47,786 nt of DNA from Erwinia sp. ErVv1. GTDB taxonomy: Bacteria; Pseudomonadota; Gammaproteobacteria; Enterobacterales; Enterobacteriaceae. Shown here piece by piece: positions 1-8,779 of this stretch. The position numbers were made by a program, and so were the translations under genes. The notes under the pieces were generated by a model. The model was given only the letters and a program-made list of their open reading frames with translations. It did no database searches and had not been told where the DNA came from. The stretch's first letter is position 1. Every line of letters begins with the position of its first letter. Location of the stretch: positions 72,450-120,235 of the forward strand of contig NZ_CDPK01000007.1 in the NCBI RefSeq assembly GCF_900068895.1, in the 5' to 3' direction.

Positions 1-1292
1 AGACGCTGGCGCACCTGCTGCTGGAGAAAGAGGCCGGGCGGCTGGACAGGCCCGCGCTTATCGTGGTGCCTACGACGCTGGTGTATAACTGGACCCAGGA
101 GGCCAGCCGTTTCACCCCCGACCTGAGGGTGCTGGCGCTGACCGGCCCGCAGCGTAAAGAGTTCTATGACCGTATCGAACAGTATGATGTGGTGCTGACC
201 ACCTATTCGCTACTGTGGCGCGACCAGCCTCAGCTGCTGGGTTTTAGCTATCATCTGCTGATCCTTGATGAGGCGCAGTACGTGAAGAACAGCGCCTCGC
301 GCGCCGCCTCGGTAATTCGATCGCTTAAATCCCGTCATCGTCTCTGCCTGACCGGGACGCCGCTGGAAAACCACCTTGGCGAGCTGTGGTCGCAGTTTGA
401 TTTTCTGCTGCCCGGCTTTCTGGGCAGCGAAAAGCAGTTTACCCAGGAGTGGCGCATTCCCGTTGAGCGCAATGGCGACAGGGTACGACGGGAACTGCTG
501 GCCCGGCGCATCCGGCCTTTTATGCTGCGGCGGCGTAAGCAGGAGGTGGCGAAGGAGCTGCCGCCGAAAAACACCATCGTGCGCTCGGTGGAGCTGGTGG
601 GCGCACAGCGCGACCTGTACGAATCGGTGCGCAGCGCGATGCAGGACCGCGTCAGGCTGGCGGTAGAGCAGCAGGGGGCGGGGAGGAGTCATCTGCTGGT
701 GCTGGATGCGCTGCTTAAACTGCGGCAAATCTGCTGCGATCCGCGCCTGATCGACAAGGCGGGTGAGGCGGGCGTTAAACAGTCGGCCAAGCTGGCGCTG
801 CTGCGGGAGATGCTCAGTGAGCTGCTGGCGGAAGATCGCCGGATCCTGATCTTCTCTCAGTTCACCACCATGCTTACGCTTATCGCCGACGAGCTGCAAA
901 AGGCGCGCATCCCCTATGTGATGCTGACGGGCAGCACCCGCGATCGCACCGAGCCGGTACGGCGTTTCCAGCAGGGCGAGGTGCCGGTCTTTTTGATCAG
1001 TCTGAAAGCGGGCGGCGTCGGGCTGAACCTGACGGCGGCGGATACGGTGATCCACTACGATCCCTGGTGGAATCCGGCGGCAGAAAATCAGGCCACGGAT
1101 CGCGCCTACCGGCTGGGCCAGGATAAGACGGTCTTTGTTTATAAGCTGATCGTGGCGGGCAGCATCGAGGAAAAAATCGTCGCGCTTCAGCAGCAAAAGG
1201 CCGAGCTGGCCGGTGGGATTCTGGAAGATGGGCTTAACGAGCCGGGCCTGTGGACCAGCGACGATTTGGCCGCGCTGTTCGATCCCCTCTAA
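1..1292 (+). CDS. SNF2/Rad54-family helicase-like ATPase, C-terminal part (5' end outside window)
   Basis: The reading frame is open from the first bases, so the gene starts upstream of the window. The visible part of about 430 residues carries the second half of helicase lobe 1 and all of lobe 2 in the SNF2 order: motif Ia (ALIVVPTTLVYNW), motif II DEAQ, motif III LTGTPLENHLGELW, motif IV ILIFSQFTTML, motif V KAGGVGLNLTAAD followed by DPWWNPA, and motif VI QATDRAYRLGQ. The DPWWNPA/Q-x-x-DRAYRLGQ pair is diagnostic of SNF2 ATPases, which translocate on double-stranded DNA and remodel protein-DNA or RNA-polymerase complexes rather than unwinding. The Walker A motif would lie just upstream and is not visible. 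The substrate is unknown. It resembles the long bacterial SNF2 proteins with N-terminal SWIM zinc fingers, but that end cannot be seen. Confidence 0.9.
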   Translation, partial: TLAHLLLEKEAGRLDRPALIVVPTTLVYNWTQEASRFTPDLRVLALTGPQRKEFYDRIEQYDVVLTTYSLLWRDQPQLLGFSYHLLILDEAQYVKNSASRAASVIRSLKSRHRLCLTGTPLENHLGELWSQFDFLLPGFLGSEKQFTQEWRIPVERNGDRVRRELLARRIRPFMLRRRKQEVAKELPPKNTIVRSVELVGAQRDLYESVRSAMQDRVRLAVEQQGAGRSHLLVLDALLKLRQICCDPRLIDKAGEAGVKQSAKLALLREMLSELLAEDRRILIFSQFTTMLTLIADELQKARIPYVMLTGSTRDRTEPVRRFQQGEVPVFLISLKAGGVGLNLTAADTVIHYDPWWNPAAENQATDRAYRLGQDKTVFVYKLIVAGSIEEKIVALQQQKAELAGGILEDGLNEPGLWTSDDLAALFDPL

Positions 1293-1381
1293 AAGGGGAG
1301 AAGGGCTTGCCAGCCGGTGAGTGCTTATATCCCTGGATTAACGCCTGTCGGGTTTTACGCTCATGCGCGGGGCGGTCTCCC

Positions 1382-1426
1382 GCTCTCAGGCTGACGGCGT
1401 CAGCGGGGCGCTGTCAGCCTGAGAGC
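1382..1426. repeat. 14-bp perfect inverted repeat between convergent genes
   Basis: GCTCTCAGGCTGAC at 1382-1395 is exactly inverted at 1413-1426, leaving a 17-nt loop. A second, shorter hairpin (CTCCGT/ACGGAG) follows at about 1430-1446. They sit between the SNF2 stop and the treC stop, which converge. Neither hairpin is followed by a run of T, so a Rho-independent terminator is not proven. A repetitive extragenic palindrome or a bidirectional transcript end is the likely role. Confidence 0.5.
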
Positions 1427-1464
1427 TTACTCCGTAGTGGACGGAGCGCGTTCAGCCGGTCAAC

Positions 1465-3171
1465 TCAATTCGTACCGGATGCGGCGCTTTGCTGGCGAAG
1501 TGATGCGCTGCTTCCGCGCTTCTGATACCACCATACCGCTTCCCAGGGCCGCAGCATCACCTCGCCGGGCGTGACGTGCGTATCCGGATAGTTACTGATC
1601 AGCACGTCCCACTGGCCGCTGTAGGCCGGGGGATGCCAGACCTGGGTATCGCCGCTGAAGTTGGCGGCCACCACCAGCGTCTCCCTGCCGTATCGACGGC
1701 AGTAGCACCACAGGTGCGGATGCTCAGGCAGTAAATCCAGGTAGTCACCCCATGTCAGAATGGCGTACTCCTTACGCAGCCTGATCAGCTTCTGATAAGC
1801 GTAGAAAACCGAGTTTTCGTCGGCGAGCGCGGCTTCCGCATTGATGGTCTCCCTGTTGTCGCACATGCCGATCCACGGCGTACCGCTGGTAAAACCGCCG
1901 TTCTCCCCTGCGTTCCAGGGAATGGGGGTGCGCCCGTTATCACGGGATTTACTGGCGAGGATCGCCAGCAAATTATCGCTGTCGCGGCCCTGCGAGCGCA
2001 GCTCGGCATACATATTGTGGCTTTCAATATCGCGATAATCGAGGATGCGGGTAAAGTGGGGATTGGTCATACCCAGCTCTTCCCCCTGGAAAATATAGGG
2101 GGTGCCCTGCATTCCGTGTAACACCAGAGCCAGCATCCACGCCGACTGAACGCGGTATTGCCCCTCATCGCCCCAGCGGGACACGACCCGGGGCTGATCG
2201 TGGTTACACCAAAAAAGCGCATTCCAGGCTTTGTTATGCATCCCCTTTTGCCAGTGGGTGAAAATGGCCTTTTGCGCCACCAGGTCCAGCGGCGTCAGCG
2301 TCCATTTCTGGCCGTTATAAAAGTCGACTTCCACATGGTCGAAGCTGAAAACCATCGACAGCTCCTCGCCATCCAGCGAACCGTAGCGCTGACAGTGCTC
2401 CAGGGTGGCGGAAGACATCTCCCCGACGGTCATCAACTCGCGCGGGCGAAAAACGTCGCGGCTCATCTCCTGCATATATTCATGGATGCGCGGCCCGTCG
2501 GTGTAGAGCCGCAGGCCATCGCCGTTCGGATCGTCAGGGAAGTCCTGATGCTTTGAGACCAGGTTCACCACGTCCAGCCGCAGCCCGTCAATCCCCCGGT
2601 CGGCCCAGAAGTTAACAATCTGCTTCAGCTCGGCGCGCAGATTATCGTTTTCCCAGTTAAGTTCCGCCTGTTCCGGCGCCCACAGGTGCATATAGTACTG
2701 TCCGCTTTCCGGGTGCCAGCGCCACGCGCTGCCGCCAAACTTCGACTGCCAGTTATTGGGCGGCTCGGTGGGGGTACCATCCCGCCAGATATAGTAGGAA
2801 CGGTAGGGGCTGTCCGGGTCCAGCGCGTCATGGAACCAGTGATGCTGTGTCGAACTGTGGTTGAACACCATATCAAGGATCAGCCGCATGCCGCGCCGGT
2901 GAGTCTCTTCCACCAGGTTATCGAAGTCGGTCATGGTGCCAAAAATCGGATCGATGGCGGTGTAATTCGCCACATCGTAGCCGTTGTCGACCTGCGGTGA
3001 GATATAAAAGGGCGTCAGCCAGATAGCGTCAACGCCCAGCGTCTTGAGGTAGTCCAGCCGCTGGATGATCCCTGCGATATCGCCCGTACCGCTGCCCGTC
3101 GTGTCCTGAAAGCTCTTGGGATAAATTTGATAGATAACGCCGTTCTGCCACCATGGTGGATTTTTATTCAT
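1465..3171 (-). CDS. treC: trehalose-6-phosphate hydrolase (GH13)
   Basis: 568 residues, close to the 551 of E. coli TreC and alignable over the whole length. TreC hydrolyses cytoplasmic trehalose-6-phosphate, made by the PTS permease TreB, to glucose and glucose-6-phosphate. The GH13 barrel is complete: nucleophile D200 in GLRLDVVN, acid/base E251 in TVGEMSS, transition-state stabiliser D325 in NHDQPR. The N-terminal block from WWQNGVIYQIYPKSFQDT and the stretch GVDAIWLTPFYxSPQVDNGYDVANY are those of TreC rather than of generic oligo-1,6-glucosidases. The C-terminal tail is some 15 residues longer than in E. coli. The gene is solitary: the 342 bp upstream hold no treB or treR, and the neighbour is a divergent hexosaminidase. 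Substrate uptake must therefore depend on a treB elsewhere. Confidence 0.93.
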   Translation of the reverse strand: MNKNPPWWQNGVIYQIYPKSFQDTTGSGTGDIAGIIQRLDYLKTLGVDAIWLTPFYISPQVDNGYDVANYTAIDPIFGTMTDFDNLVEETHRRGMRLILDMVFNHSSTQHHWFHDALDPDSPYRSYYIWRDGTPTEPPNNWQSKFGGSAWRWHPESGQYYMHLWAPEQAELNWENDNLRAELKQIVNFWADRGIDGLRLDVVNLVSKHQDFPDDPNGDGLRLYTDGPRIHEYMQEMSRDVFRPRELMTVGEMSSATLEHCQRYGSLDGEELSMVFSFDHVEVDFYNGQKWTLTPLDLVAQKAIFTHWQKGMHNKAWNALFWCNHDQPRVVSRWGDEGQYRVQSAWMLALVLHGMQGTPYIFQGEELGMTNPHFTRILDYRDIESHNMYAELRSQGRDSDNLLAILASKSRDNGRTPIPWNAGENGGFTSGTPWIGMCDNRETINAEAALADENSVFYAYQKLIRLRKEYAILTWGDYLDLLPEHPHLWCYCRRYGRETLVVAANFSGDTQVWHPPAYSGQWDVLISNYPDTHVTPGEVMLRPWEAVWWYQKRGSSASLRQQSAASGTN

Positions 3172-3221
3172 CGCTCAATCCCATATTCAGGGTGAAAAGG
3201 TCCACCCGTATGTATAAAGAC

Positions 3222-3383
3222 ATTCTCACTTTTTGTTCTTCAATAAGGTTAGCCATTAACTGCCATGGTGAGACCGTCCGGAGGCCGTGAAAAGCAAATA
3301 ATTTTCCACAGGCGGCCGCGAAGCCCGTTAAATCCGCGCCAGTCGGCGCTCGCACGGCCGATGCAATGAAAAAAAGTGAGAAT
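3222..3383. promoter_or_regulatory. 13-bp inverted repeat pair in the divergent treC/GH20 control region
   Basis: ATTCTCACTTTTT at 3222-3234 is repeated in inverted orientation as AAAAAGTGAGAAT at 3371-3383, 136 bp apart. One copy lies 51 bp before the treC start, the other 131 bp before the GH20 start, so each divergent gene has its own upstream copy. This suggests a shared DNA-binding regulator or a loop, but no known operator is recognised. No convincing -35/-10 pair could be assigned. Confidence 0.4.
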
Positions 3384-3513
3384 TATCTGGCGATAAGCGC
3401 GTCACAAAATGCGATACGCGGTGCTGAACGGGTCGATGTGTAACTTGATGTGTCATAGGAAGTATGCTTTATGAGGACAGGAATGAAAGATCGTTATAGA
3501 AGGGAGTTCAACT

Positions 3514-5904
3514 ATGTTCAGCCTGCTGCGCCTGATACTGTTTGCCAGCTGTCTTTTGACCACGCTAACCGCTTTTGCCTCTGCCCACCGTAATCTGCCG
3601 CTGATGCCCTGGCCTCAGCAGGTCATTCAGCCTGAAGCTGGCGGTAGCCTGGCACTGAATAATCGGCTGATCATTCGCGTGGAGGGGGACGATCTGGGCG
3701 ATGCAGTCCCGCGCTGGCGACAGCGTATCGGTTTGCAGACCGGTTGGGAAATGCTGCCTCAAACGGGCCAGGGGCAGAAGGCGGACATTCTGATCTCCAT
3801 CGCCAAACGGGTTAATGCTATCCCTCAGCCCGACAGTGATGAAAGCTATAGCCTGACCGTCAGCGGGGATGGCGTAAAGCTCGCCGCCGTTACCCGCTTT
3901 GGCGCGATGCGCGGTATGGAAACCCTGCTTCAGCTGGTGGGCAATACACCGCAGAGCGGTACGCTCCCCTGGGTGACAATCCATGATAAACCGCGCTTCC
4001 CCTGGCGCGGCATCCTGCTCGATCCGGCCCGGCACTTCCTCCCGCTGGAGACCCTGCGCCGTCAGATCGATGGCATTGCTGCGGCGCGTATGAACGTCTT
4101 TCACTGGCATCTGACCGACGATCAGGGCTGGCGGTTTGCCTCTGAACATTTCCCCCAGCTGCAACAGAAGGGCAGCGACGGGCTGTTTTATAGCCGTGAG
4201 CAGATGAAGGCGCTGGTACAGTACGCTGCCGAACGTGGGGTGCGGGTGGTGCCGGAAATCGATCTCCCAGGCCACGCGACTGCGCTGGCCGCCGCCATGC
4301 CGGAGTTAATCAGCGCGCCCGGCCCTTATCAGATCGAACGCGGCTGGGGCGTCTTCAAACCCTTGCTCGATCCCAGCAGTGAGAAAGTCTATGCATTTAT
4401 CGACACGCTGGTGGGCGAGGTAGCGGCGATCTTCCCGGATCCCTGGCTGCACATTGGCGGGGACGAGGTGGATGCCACCCAGTGGAAGGCCTCTGCCCAC
4501 ATTCAGCAGTTTATGCGGGTTCAGGGACTAAAGGATGAGCATGCGCTACAGGCTTACTTCAATCAGCGTGTGGAAAAGATCCTTGAAAAGCACCACCGGC
4601 AGATGGTCGGCTGGGATGAAATCGCCCATCCCGACCTGCCGCGCACCATCCTGATCCAATCCTGGCAGGGGCAGGATGCGCTGGGTGAGGTGGGCCGCAA
4701 TAACAGGCGCGGTATCCTTTCTGCCGGCTTCTATCTCGACCAGCCCCAGCCTGCGTCTTATCACTATCGCAATGAAGTCTATCCCAGCGGTTTGAACGGT
4801 GAAGACCGACTACGCCCTGGCGATGTCGCTCATAGCTGGGCATTCACCATGCCAAGGCTGAAAGGGAGCGCGGTCAGGGGCAGCTTCACGCTGATCGAGC
4901 ATGACAGCCGCTGGCGTGGCTTTATTGATTTCGCCGGAAGGTCACGTCGGCTGGTGCATAACCTTGAGTGGTTGGCCCCGGATCGGCTCACCTTCAGCGT
5001 GGACAGCTGGATGGGTGAATTCATGCCGGTGGTTACCCTGAAGGAGAACCAACTCAGCGGTTATATACGGGTGGGGAACACCCGCTATCCGGCTGAGGGG
5101 GAGCGGATGGAAAAGATGCCGACCGGTATCCAGCCGAGCCTGCCCAGCGGGCAGCAGATGCAGGATAATTTGCTGGGCGGGGAGGCCGCACTCTGGTCGG
5201 AGCTGGTCAATCCGCAGGTTATCGACATTCGCCTCTGGCCCCGTGCATTCGTGGTAGCGGAACGTCTGTGGTCGGCGAAAGAGGTGACCGAGGAGGAGAA
5301 TATGTATCAGCGCCTGGCGGCGGTGGATGCATGGTCAACGGTATCGGTCGGGCTGCAACAGCACGCGCAGGTGCAGACGCAGATGATTCGTCTGGCCAAC
5401 GGCAGTGATACGCTTCCGCTACAGATTCTCGCCGAAGCGCTGGAGCCTGCACAGTATTACACGCGGCAGCATCTGAAGTTTCAGGCGGGTCATTACGATC
5501 TTAGCGAGCCGCTTAATCGCCTGGCCGACATACTGCCTGCGGAGAGCGACGCTATTCGCAGGCTAAACCTTCAGGTTGAGGCGCTGATTAATCATCGCGG
5601 CGATCGTCAGGCCATGCAGGCGGTTCGTCGCCAGCTAACGCTTTGGCAGCAAAATATCCCGGTCGTGACTGAGCTGCTGGCAAAAAATACGCAGCTACGA
5701 CCGCTGTTGTCGGTCGCGAAGCAGGTTGAAGCAATAAGCCGCATCGGGCTGTCGCTGCTGGATGCGCGGGAATATCACCGCAGTTTTAGCGCAAACGAGC
5801 TGGCAAAAATGGCGCTGCTGCTGGACAGTGCAGCGGTAACGCAGGATGAGGTGGTGATTGCGCTGGTTCGGCCGGTTGAGAAACTGCTGAGGGCGGAAAA
5901 ATAG
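3514..5904 (+). CDS. secreted beta-N-acetylhexosaminidase (GH20)
   Basis: 796 residues starting at an ATG preceded by AAGGGAG. A signal peptide is evident at residues 1-24 (short basic start, hydrophobic LLRLILFASCLLTTLTAF, AxA-like end), so the enzyme acts in the periplasm or outside the cell. A GH20b-type N-terminal domain (about 25-155) is followed by the TIM barrel with its hallmark strings: NVFHWHLTDDQGWR (194-207), PEIDLPGH (247-254) and the substrate-assisted catalytic Asp-Glu pair D317-E318 in HIGGDEVD. Family members remove terminal GlcNAc/GalNAc from chitobiose and other chito-oligosaccharides or glycans. About 200 C-terminal residues lie beyond the barrel and look helical. No chitinase, chitoporin or GlcNAc transport gene is adjacent, so the natural substrate is open. 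The gene is divergent from treC. Confidence 0.9.
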   Translation: MFSLLRLILFASCLLTTLTAFASAHRNLPLMPWPQQVIQPEAGGSLALNNRLIIRVEGDDLGDAVPRWRQRIGLQTGWEMLPQTGQGQKADILISIAKRVNAIPQPDSDESYSLTVSGDGVKLAAVTRFGAMRGMETLLQLVGNTPQSGTLPWVTIHDKPRFPWRGILLDPARHFLPLETLRRQIDGIAAARMNVFHWHLTDDQGWRFASEHFPQLQQKGSDGLFYSREQMKALVQYAAERGVRVVPEIDLPGHATALAAAMPELISAPGPYQIERGWGVFKPLLDPSSEKVYAFIDTLVGEVAAIFPDPWLHIGGDEVDATQWKASAHIQQFMRVQGLKDEHALQAYFNQRVEKILEKHHRQMVGWDEIAHPDLPRTILIQSWQGQDALGEVGRNNRRGILSAGFYLDQPQPASYHYRNEVYPSGLNGEDRLRPGDVAHSWAFTMPRLKGSAVRGSFTLIEHDSRWRGFIDFAGRSRRLVHNLEWLAPDRLTFSVDSWMGEFMPVVTLKENQLSGYIRVGNTRYPAEGERMEKMPTGIQPSLPSGQQMQDNLLGGEAALWSELVNPQVIDIRLWPRAFVVAERLWSAKEVTEEENMYQRLAAVDAWSTVSVGLQQHAQVQTQMIRLANGSDTLPLQILAEALEPAQYYTRQHLKFQAGHYDLSEPLNRLADILPAESDAIRRLNLQVEALINHRGDRQAMQAVRRQLTLWQQNIPVVTELLAKNTQLRPLLSVAKQVEAISRIGLSLLDAREYHRSFSANELAKMALLLDSAAVTQDEVVIALVRPVEKLLRAEK

Positions 5905-5958
5905 CGGGTGGGAAACAGGGGAAAAGCGCCCCGCCCGTTAAAAGGCGAGGCGATAGCA

Positions 5959-6345
5959 TTAGCGACGAACGGCGATCGCTTCGATTTCGATTTTCACATC
6001 TTTTGGCAACCGTGCGACTTCCACGCAGGAGCGGGCCGGGAAGCGGGCATTGTGCGCGGTGAAAAAGGCTTCATAGGCGGCGTTAACGGTGGCGAAGTCA
6101 TTCAGATCCTTGACGAATACCGTCGTTTTAACGATGTCGCCGACGGTCAGTCCGGCGGCTTCTACGATAGCGCGCACGTTCTCCAGCGACTGATGCGCCT
6201 GTGCGGCGACGTCATCGGCCACGGTGCCGGTTTCGGGATCGACTGGGATCTGGCCGGAGGTGATGATCATGCTGCCAAGATCGACGCCCTGCACATAGGG
6301 GCCGATCGCGGCGGGTGCGTTTTCAGTACTGATTTCGCGAGACAT
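5959..6345 (-). CDS. ridA: 2-iminobutanoate/2-iminopropanoate deaminase
   Basis: 128 residues, the exact length of E. coli RidA and nearly identical to it. RidA hydrolyses reactive enamine/imine intermediates released by PLP enzymes such as threonine dehydratase, protecting transaminases and branched-chain amino acid synthesis. The signature PARSCVEVARLPKDVKIEIEAIAV near the C-terminus includes the substrate-binding Arg (RSC). It lies 69 bp downstream of pyrI in the same orientation, as in E. coli, and converges on the GH20 gene. An AGGGAGAACGT-type ribosome site precedes the ATG. Confidence 0.97.
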   Translation of the reverse strand: MSREISTENAPAAIGPYVQGVDLGSMIITSGQIPVDPETGTVADDVAAQAHQSLENVRAIVEAAGLTVGDIVKTTVFVKDLNDFATVNAAYEAFFTAHNARFPARSCVEVARLPKDVKIEIEAIAVRR

Positions 6346-6414
6346 ACGTTCTCCCTGATAAATGAGGACGTGATTTCGTCCGGTGTCGGCTCATTATAGG
6401 CGGCTGACGATTGA

Positions 6415-6879
6415 TTACCAGTTCGCCAGCACCACGTGGTGAGCGAAGGCTTTTTCACAGTATTTACAGGTTAACTGCACGTCACCGTGACGTTTTTTTA
6501 CGGCAAAGCTGGAGTTCACCGGCTCGCTGCGGCTGATGCAGTTGCTGTTCGGACAGGTGAGTACCCGTTCAATCGTATCCGGCAGCATTGGCGCGATTTT
6601 CCCCACCACCTCATATTCATCAATGCGGTTAACCGTGGCGTGGGGCGCATAGACCGCCAGCTGGTTGATCTGATCGTCGGTCAGAAAGGTATTCTCGATT
6701 TTGATCAGATCCTTACGTCCCAGCTCACCGGAGGGCAGGTTAAGGCCGATGGTAATGCGCTGATCGGTCTCCGTCAGGCGGAACAGTGAAAGCAGCTTAA
6801 AGCCAATTTGCGCCGGAATGTGGTCGATTACCGTGCCGCGTTTGATCGCTTCGACCTGCAATTTATTATCGTGCGTCAT
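6415..6879 (-). CDS. pyrI: aspartate carbamoyltransferase regulatory chain
   Basis: 154 residues from the ATG that begins [22 protein letters not shown]. That start lies 8 nt after AAGGGG (6888-6893); two in-frame start codons just upstream (ATG 6882, TTG 6885) are too close to it. PyrI binds CTP, UTP and ATP in its N-terminal domain and holds the catalytic trimers together through a structural zinc. The four zinc cysteines are present near the C-terminus as CPNSNC and CKYC. The gene follows pyrB after 12 bp, so they form one translationally close pyrBI operon. E. coli PyrI is 153 residues; nothing is unusual. Confidence 0.97.
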   Translation of the reverse strand: MTHDNKLQVEAIKRGTVIDHIPAQIGFKLLSLFRLTETDQRITIGLNLPSGELGRKDLIKIENTFLTDDQINQLAVYAPHATVNRIDEYEVVGKIAPMLPDTIERVLTCPNSNCISRSEPVNSSFAVKKRHGDVQLTCKYCEKAFAHHVVLANW

Positions 6880-6891
6880 CATCAATACCCC

Positions 6892-7827
6892 TTACAGAGC
6901 CAGTTCGCGATTCAGTACCAGCGCCAGCAGAGCCTGGCGCGCATAAATGCCGTTTCCGGCCTGCTGGAAATACCAGGCGTACGGCGTTTTATCGACATCT
7001 GTGCTGATTTCATCAATACGCGGCAGAGGGTGCAGCACCTTCATATTGTCGCGAGCGCCAGCCAGGTCGGCGGCGCGCAGGACAAACTGCGCCTTAACGT
7101 TGGCATATTCCGACGGATCGAGGCGCTCTTTCTGCACGCGGGTCATATAGAGAATATCCACCTGCGACACCACTTCTTCAATGCTGTCGTGACGGCTCCA
7201 GGTAATACCCTTTTCGTCCAGCATATCGGTGATATAGGCGGGCATCGCCAGCGCATCCGGGGCGATAAACCAGAAGCGGTTACCCTCAAACTTAGCCAGC
7301 GCCTGCGCCAGAGAGTGCACCGTGCGGCCATATTTGAGGTCACCCACCATGGCGACGTCAAGATTGCTGAGACGGCCCTGCGTTTCCAGAATGGTAAACA
7401 GATCCAGCAGCGTCTGAGTGGGATGCTGATTAGCCCCGTCACCGGCGTTCAGAACGGGAATGCCGCCGGAAAACTCGGTCGCCAGGCGCGCGGCGCCCTC
7501 CTGAGGATGGCGCATGACAATGGCATCAACATAGGTGCTAATCACTGAGATGGTGTCGGCCAGCGTCTCACCCTTTTTGCCGAGCGAGGTATTGCCCCCG
7601 TCGGCGAAGCCCACGACCGAGGCGCCCAAACGGTGGATGGCAGTTTCAAATGAGAGCCGCGTGCGGGTCGAGGCTTCAAAAAAGCAGCTGGCGACCACGC
7701 TGTGCTTCAGCAGCTCCGGCTGTGGATTCGCCTTCAGGCTGGCGGCGGTATGCAGCACCAGCTCAAGCTCTTCACGGTTGAGATCGTTGATAGAAATAAT
7801 ATGTCTGTGATACAGCGGATTGGCCAT
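6892..7827 (-). CDS. pyrB: aspartate carbamoyltransferase catalytic chain
   Basis: 311 residues from ATG 7827 ([16 protein letters not shown]), 7 nt after AAGGGG at 7835-7840; a GTG six bases upstream is disfavoured because the family starts MANP. It makes carbamoyl aspartate from carbamoyl phosphate and aspartate, the first committed pyrimidine step. Carbamoyl-phosphate loop STRTR, the 80s-loop [23 protein letters not shown] and HPLPRIDEI are all present. Together with pyrI it forms the allosteric dodecamer. Expression is probably controlled by UTP-sensitive attenuation, because a leader peptide and a terminator hairpin lie directly upstream. Confidence 0.97.
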   Translation of the reverse strand: MANPLYHRHIISINDLNREELELVLHTAASLKANPQPELLKHSVVASCFFEASTRTRLSFETAIHRLGASVVGFADGGNTSLGKKGETLADTISVISTYVDAIVMRHPQEGAARLATEFSGGIPVLNAGDGANQHPTQTLLDLFTILETQGRLSNLDVAMVGDLKYGRTVHSLAQALAKFEGNRFWFIAPDALAMPAYITDMLDEKGITWSRHDSIEEVVSQVDILYMTRVQKERLDPSEYANVKAQFVLRAADLAGARDNMKVLHPLPRIDEISTDVDKTPYAWYFQQAGNGIYARQALLALVLNRELAL

Positions 7828-7838
7828 CTTCACACCCC

Positions 7839-7991
7839 TTATACCTGCCGGTTAGCTGAAAAACGGGCAAAAAAAAGCCCCTCACGGAGGGGCTTTTTTT
7901 TATGAATAGTGATGCCGGAGTGGGAAAAACGGTGCTGCCCGCCCGTGGTCAGGCGCGTCAGTTCAGTTGTATTAACGGTACGCAGTTTCAT
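7839..7991 (-). CDS. pyrL: pyrBI operon leader peptide (50 aa)
   Basis: A 50-codon frame starts at ATG 7991, with GGAGG at 7996-8000, and ends at TAA 7839, so its stop abuts the pyrB ribosome site. It reads [18 protein letters not shown]..., crosses the terminator hairpin as [12 protein letters not shown], and ends NRQV. In E. coli a 44-residue PyrL is translated through the attenuator: when UTP is low, polymerase pauses at U-rich stretches, the ribosome catches up and blocks the hairpin. Position, size and reading through the hairpin match that mechanism. The peptide sequence itself is not conserved, and the U tracts before the hairpin are shorter than I recall for E. coli. Confidence 0.75.
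   Translation of the reverse strand: MKLRTVNTTELTRLTTGGQHRFSHSGITIHKKKPLREGLFFARFSANRQV
7870..7901 (-). terminator. pyrBI attenuator hairpin
   Basis: On the minus strand a 7-bp GC stem GCCCCTC/GAGGGGC with a 3-nt loop is flanked by runs of A and of T, the stem extending into A-T pairs and ending in T8. It lies inside the pyrL frame and about 45 bp before pyrB: a Rho-independent terminator used as an attenuator. Confidence 0.85.
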
Positions 7992-8015
7992 ACATCCTCC
8001 AGGCAAACGGGGGGC

Positions 8016-8043
8016 ATTATACGCAGATGCTGGCGGTGTTCAA
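8016..8043 (-). promoter_or_regulatory. pyrLBI promoter
   Basis: Minus-strand TTGAAC (8038-8043), 16 bp, then a perfect TATAAT (8016-8021). The -10 lies 24 bp before the pyrL start codon. Confidence 0.65.
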
Positions 8044-8155
8044 GATATCATCAGCGCTTTCTTTCGCCTTCCGCACTCACTTTGTACGGTAAGCGTGATG
8101 CGAACCCACCTTATTTTACCCAGCCTCCTCCTGAGGCACTGTTGGCAATAGCGAC

Positions 8156-8728
8156 TCAGGGGAACCGGACAGGCAGCGCACCCGCCTCATCGGAGGAGGG
8201 CGCGTCCCGCCATGCCTGCTGCTCCTCACCGGAGCAGGGCTGTAGCAGTGCCGTAATATGCTGGTGGAGACGCCGAATAGCGTGCGCGGTGCGCGGTGCT
8301 ATCCAGATACAGTTATTCGTGGCGACCACGCCGAGTATCCCATCCAGCTTCCAGTGTTCAATTACGCGTGCAACGGCGCGTGCGTAGCCAGCCGCGACGT
8401 GAACGACGATAAATTTTTCATTGTAATCCACGCTGACCACCATGGCAGAAAGCGGGCTGACCGCGTCGGGCTTACTCTGCAGGGCCGAGGCCAGCGCATA
8501 AATTTTCTCCCCCCGGGCATTGGCGACTTTAACCACGTCCAGCAGGGTTAATAATTTTGACACGGTTGACTGACTGATCTCCGGGTAGCCCCGCAGCTGA
8601 AGTGCCGTTCTTATCTCCTGCTGGCTGTGGAAGCTATGCGCATCAATGAGCTGACGGCAGAGCGTCAGCTGGCTGTTTTCCCGATCGAGCGTTGCCGTAG
8701 ATTTTTTTGACATAGCCTTAGTTCCCAT
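8156..8728 (-). CDS. ArgR-family regulator of the arginine deiminase cluster
   Basis: 190 residues. The N-terminal winged helix (about 20-85: QQEIRTALQLRGYPEISQSTVSKLLTLL) and the C-terminal hexamerisation domain (about 90-162: VVSVDYNEKFIVVHVAAGYARAVARVI, then GILGVVA) are those of the arginine repressor. In E. coli ArgR the motif GDDT supplies Asp128-Asp129, which bind L-arginine between subunits; here the aligned residues are T-N-N-C, with N138-N139. A polar 28-residue tail follows the fold. The gene is last in the arc cluster, 51 bp after the antiporter, as I recall for the Salmonella arc locus (STM4463-4467). It is therefore probably a local regulator of arcACB or an ArgR partner, with altered effector binding. 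The start is uncertain: an in-frame ATG at 8713 (MSKKS) is also possible. Confidence 0.8.
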   Translation of the reverse strand: MGTKAMSKKSTATLDRENSQLTLCRQLIDAHSFHSQQEIRTALQLRGYPEISQSTVSKLLTLLDVVKVANARGEKIYALASALQSKPDAVSPLSAMVVSVDYNEKFIVVHVAAGYARAVARVIEHWKLDGILGVVATNNCIWIAPRTAHAIRRLHQHITALLQPCSGEEQQAWRDAPSSDEAGALPVRFP

Positions 8729-8779
8729 TACTCCGTTGCGACCCAGGGTGGGTATCCATGAGGGGCAGAATTATCGCGA

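Noticed and set aside
210-1196. 328-codon minus-strand frame inside the SNF2 gene
   Set aside because: Antisense shadow; the plus strand has all helicase motifs.
1465-3171. Oligo-1,6-glucosidase or alpha-glucosidase instead of TreC
   Set aside because: The N-terminus and several long strings match TreC specifically; only the lack of treB argued against it.
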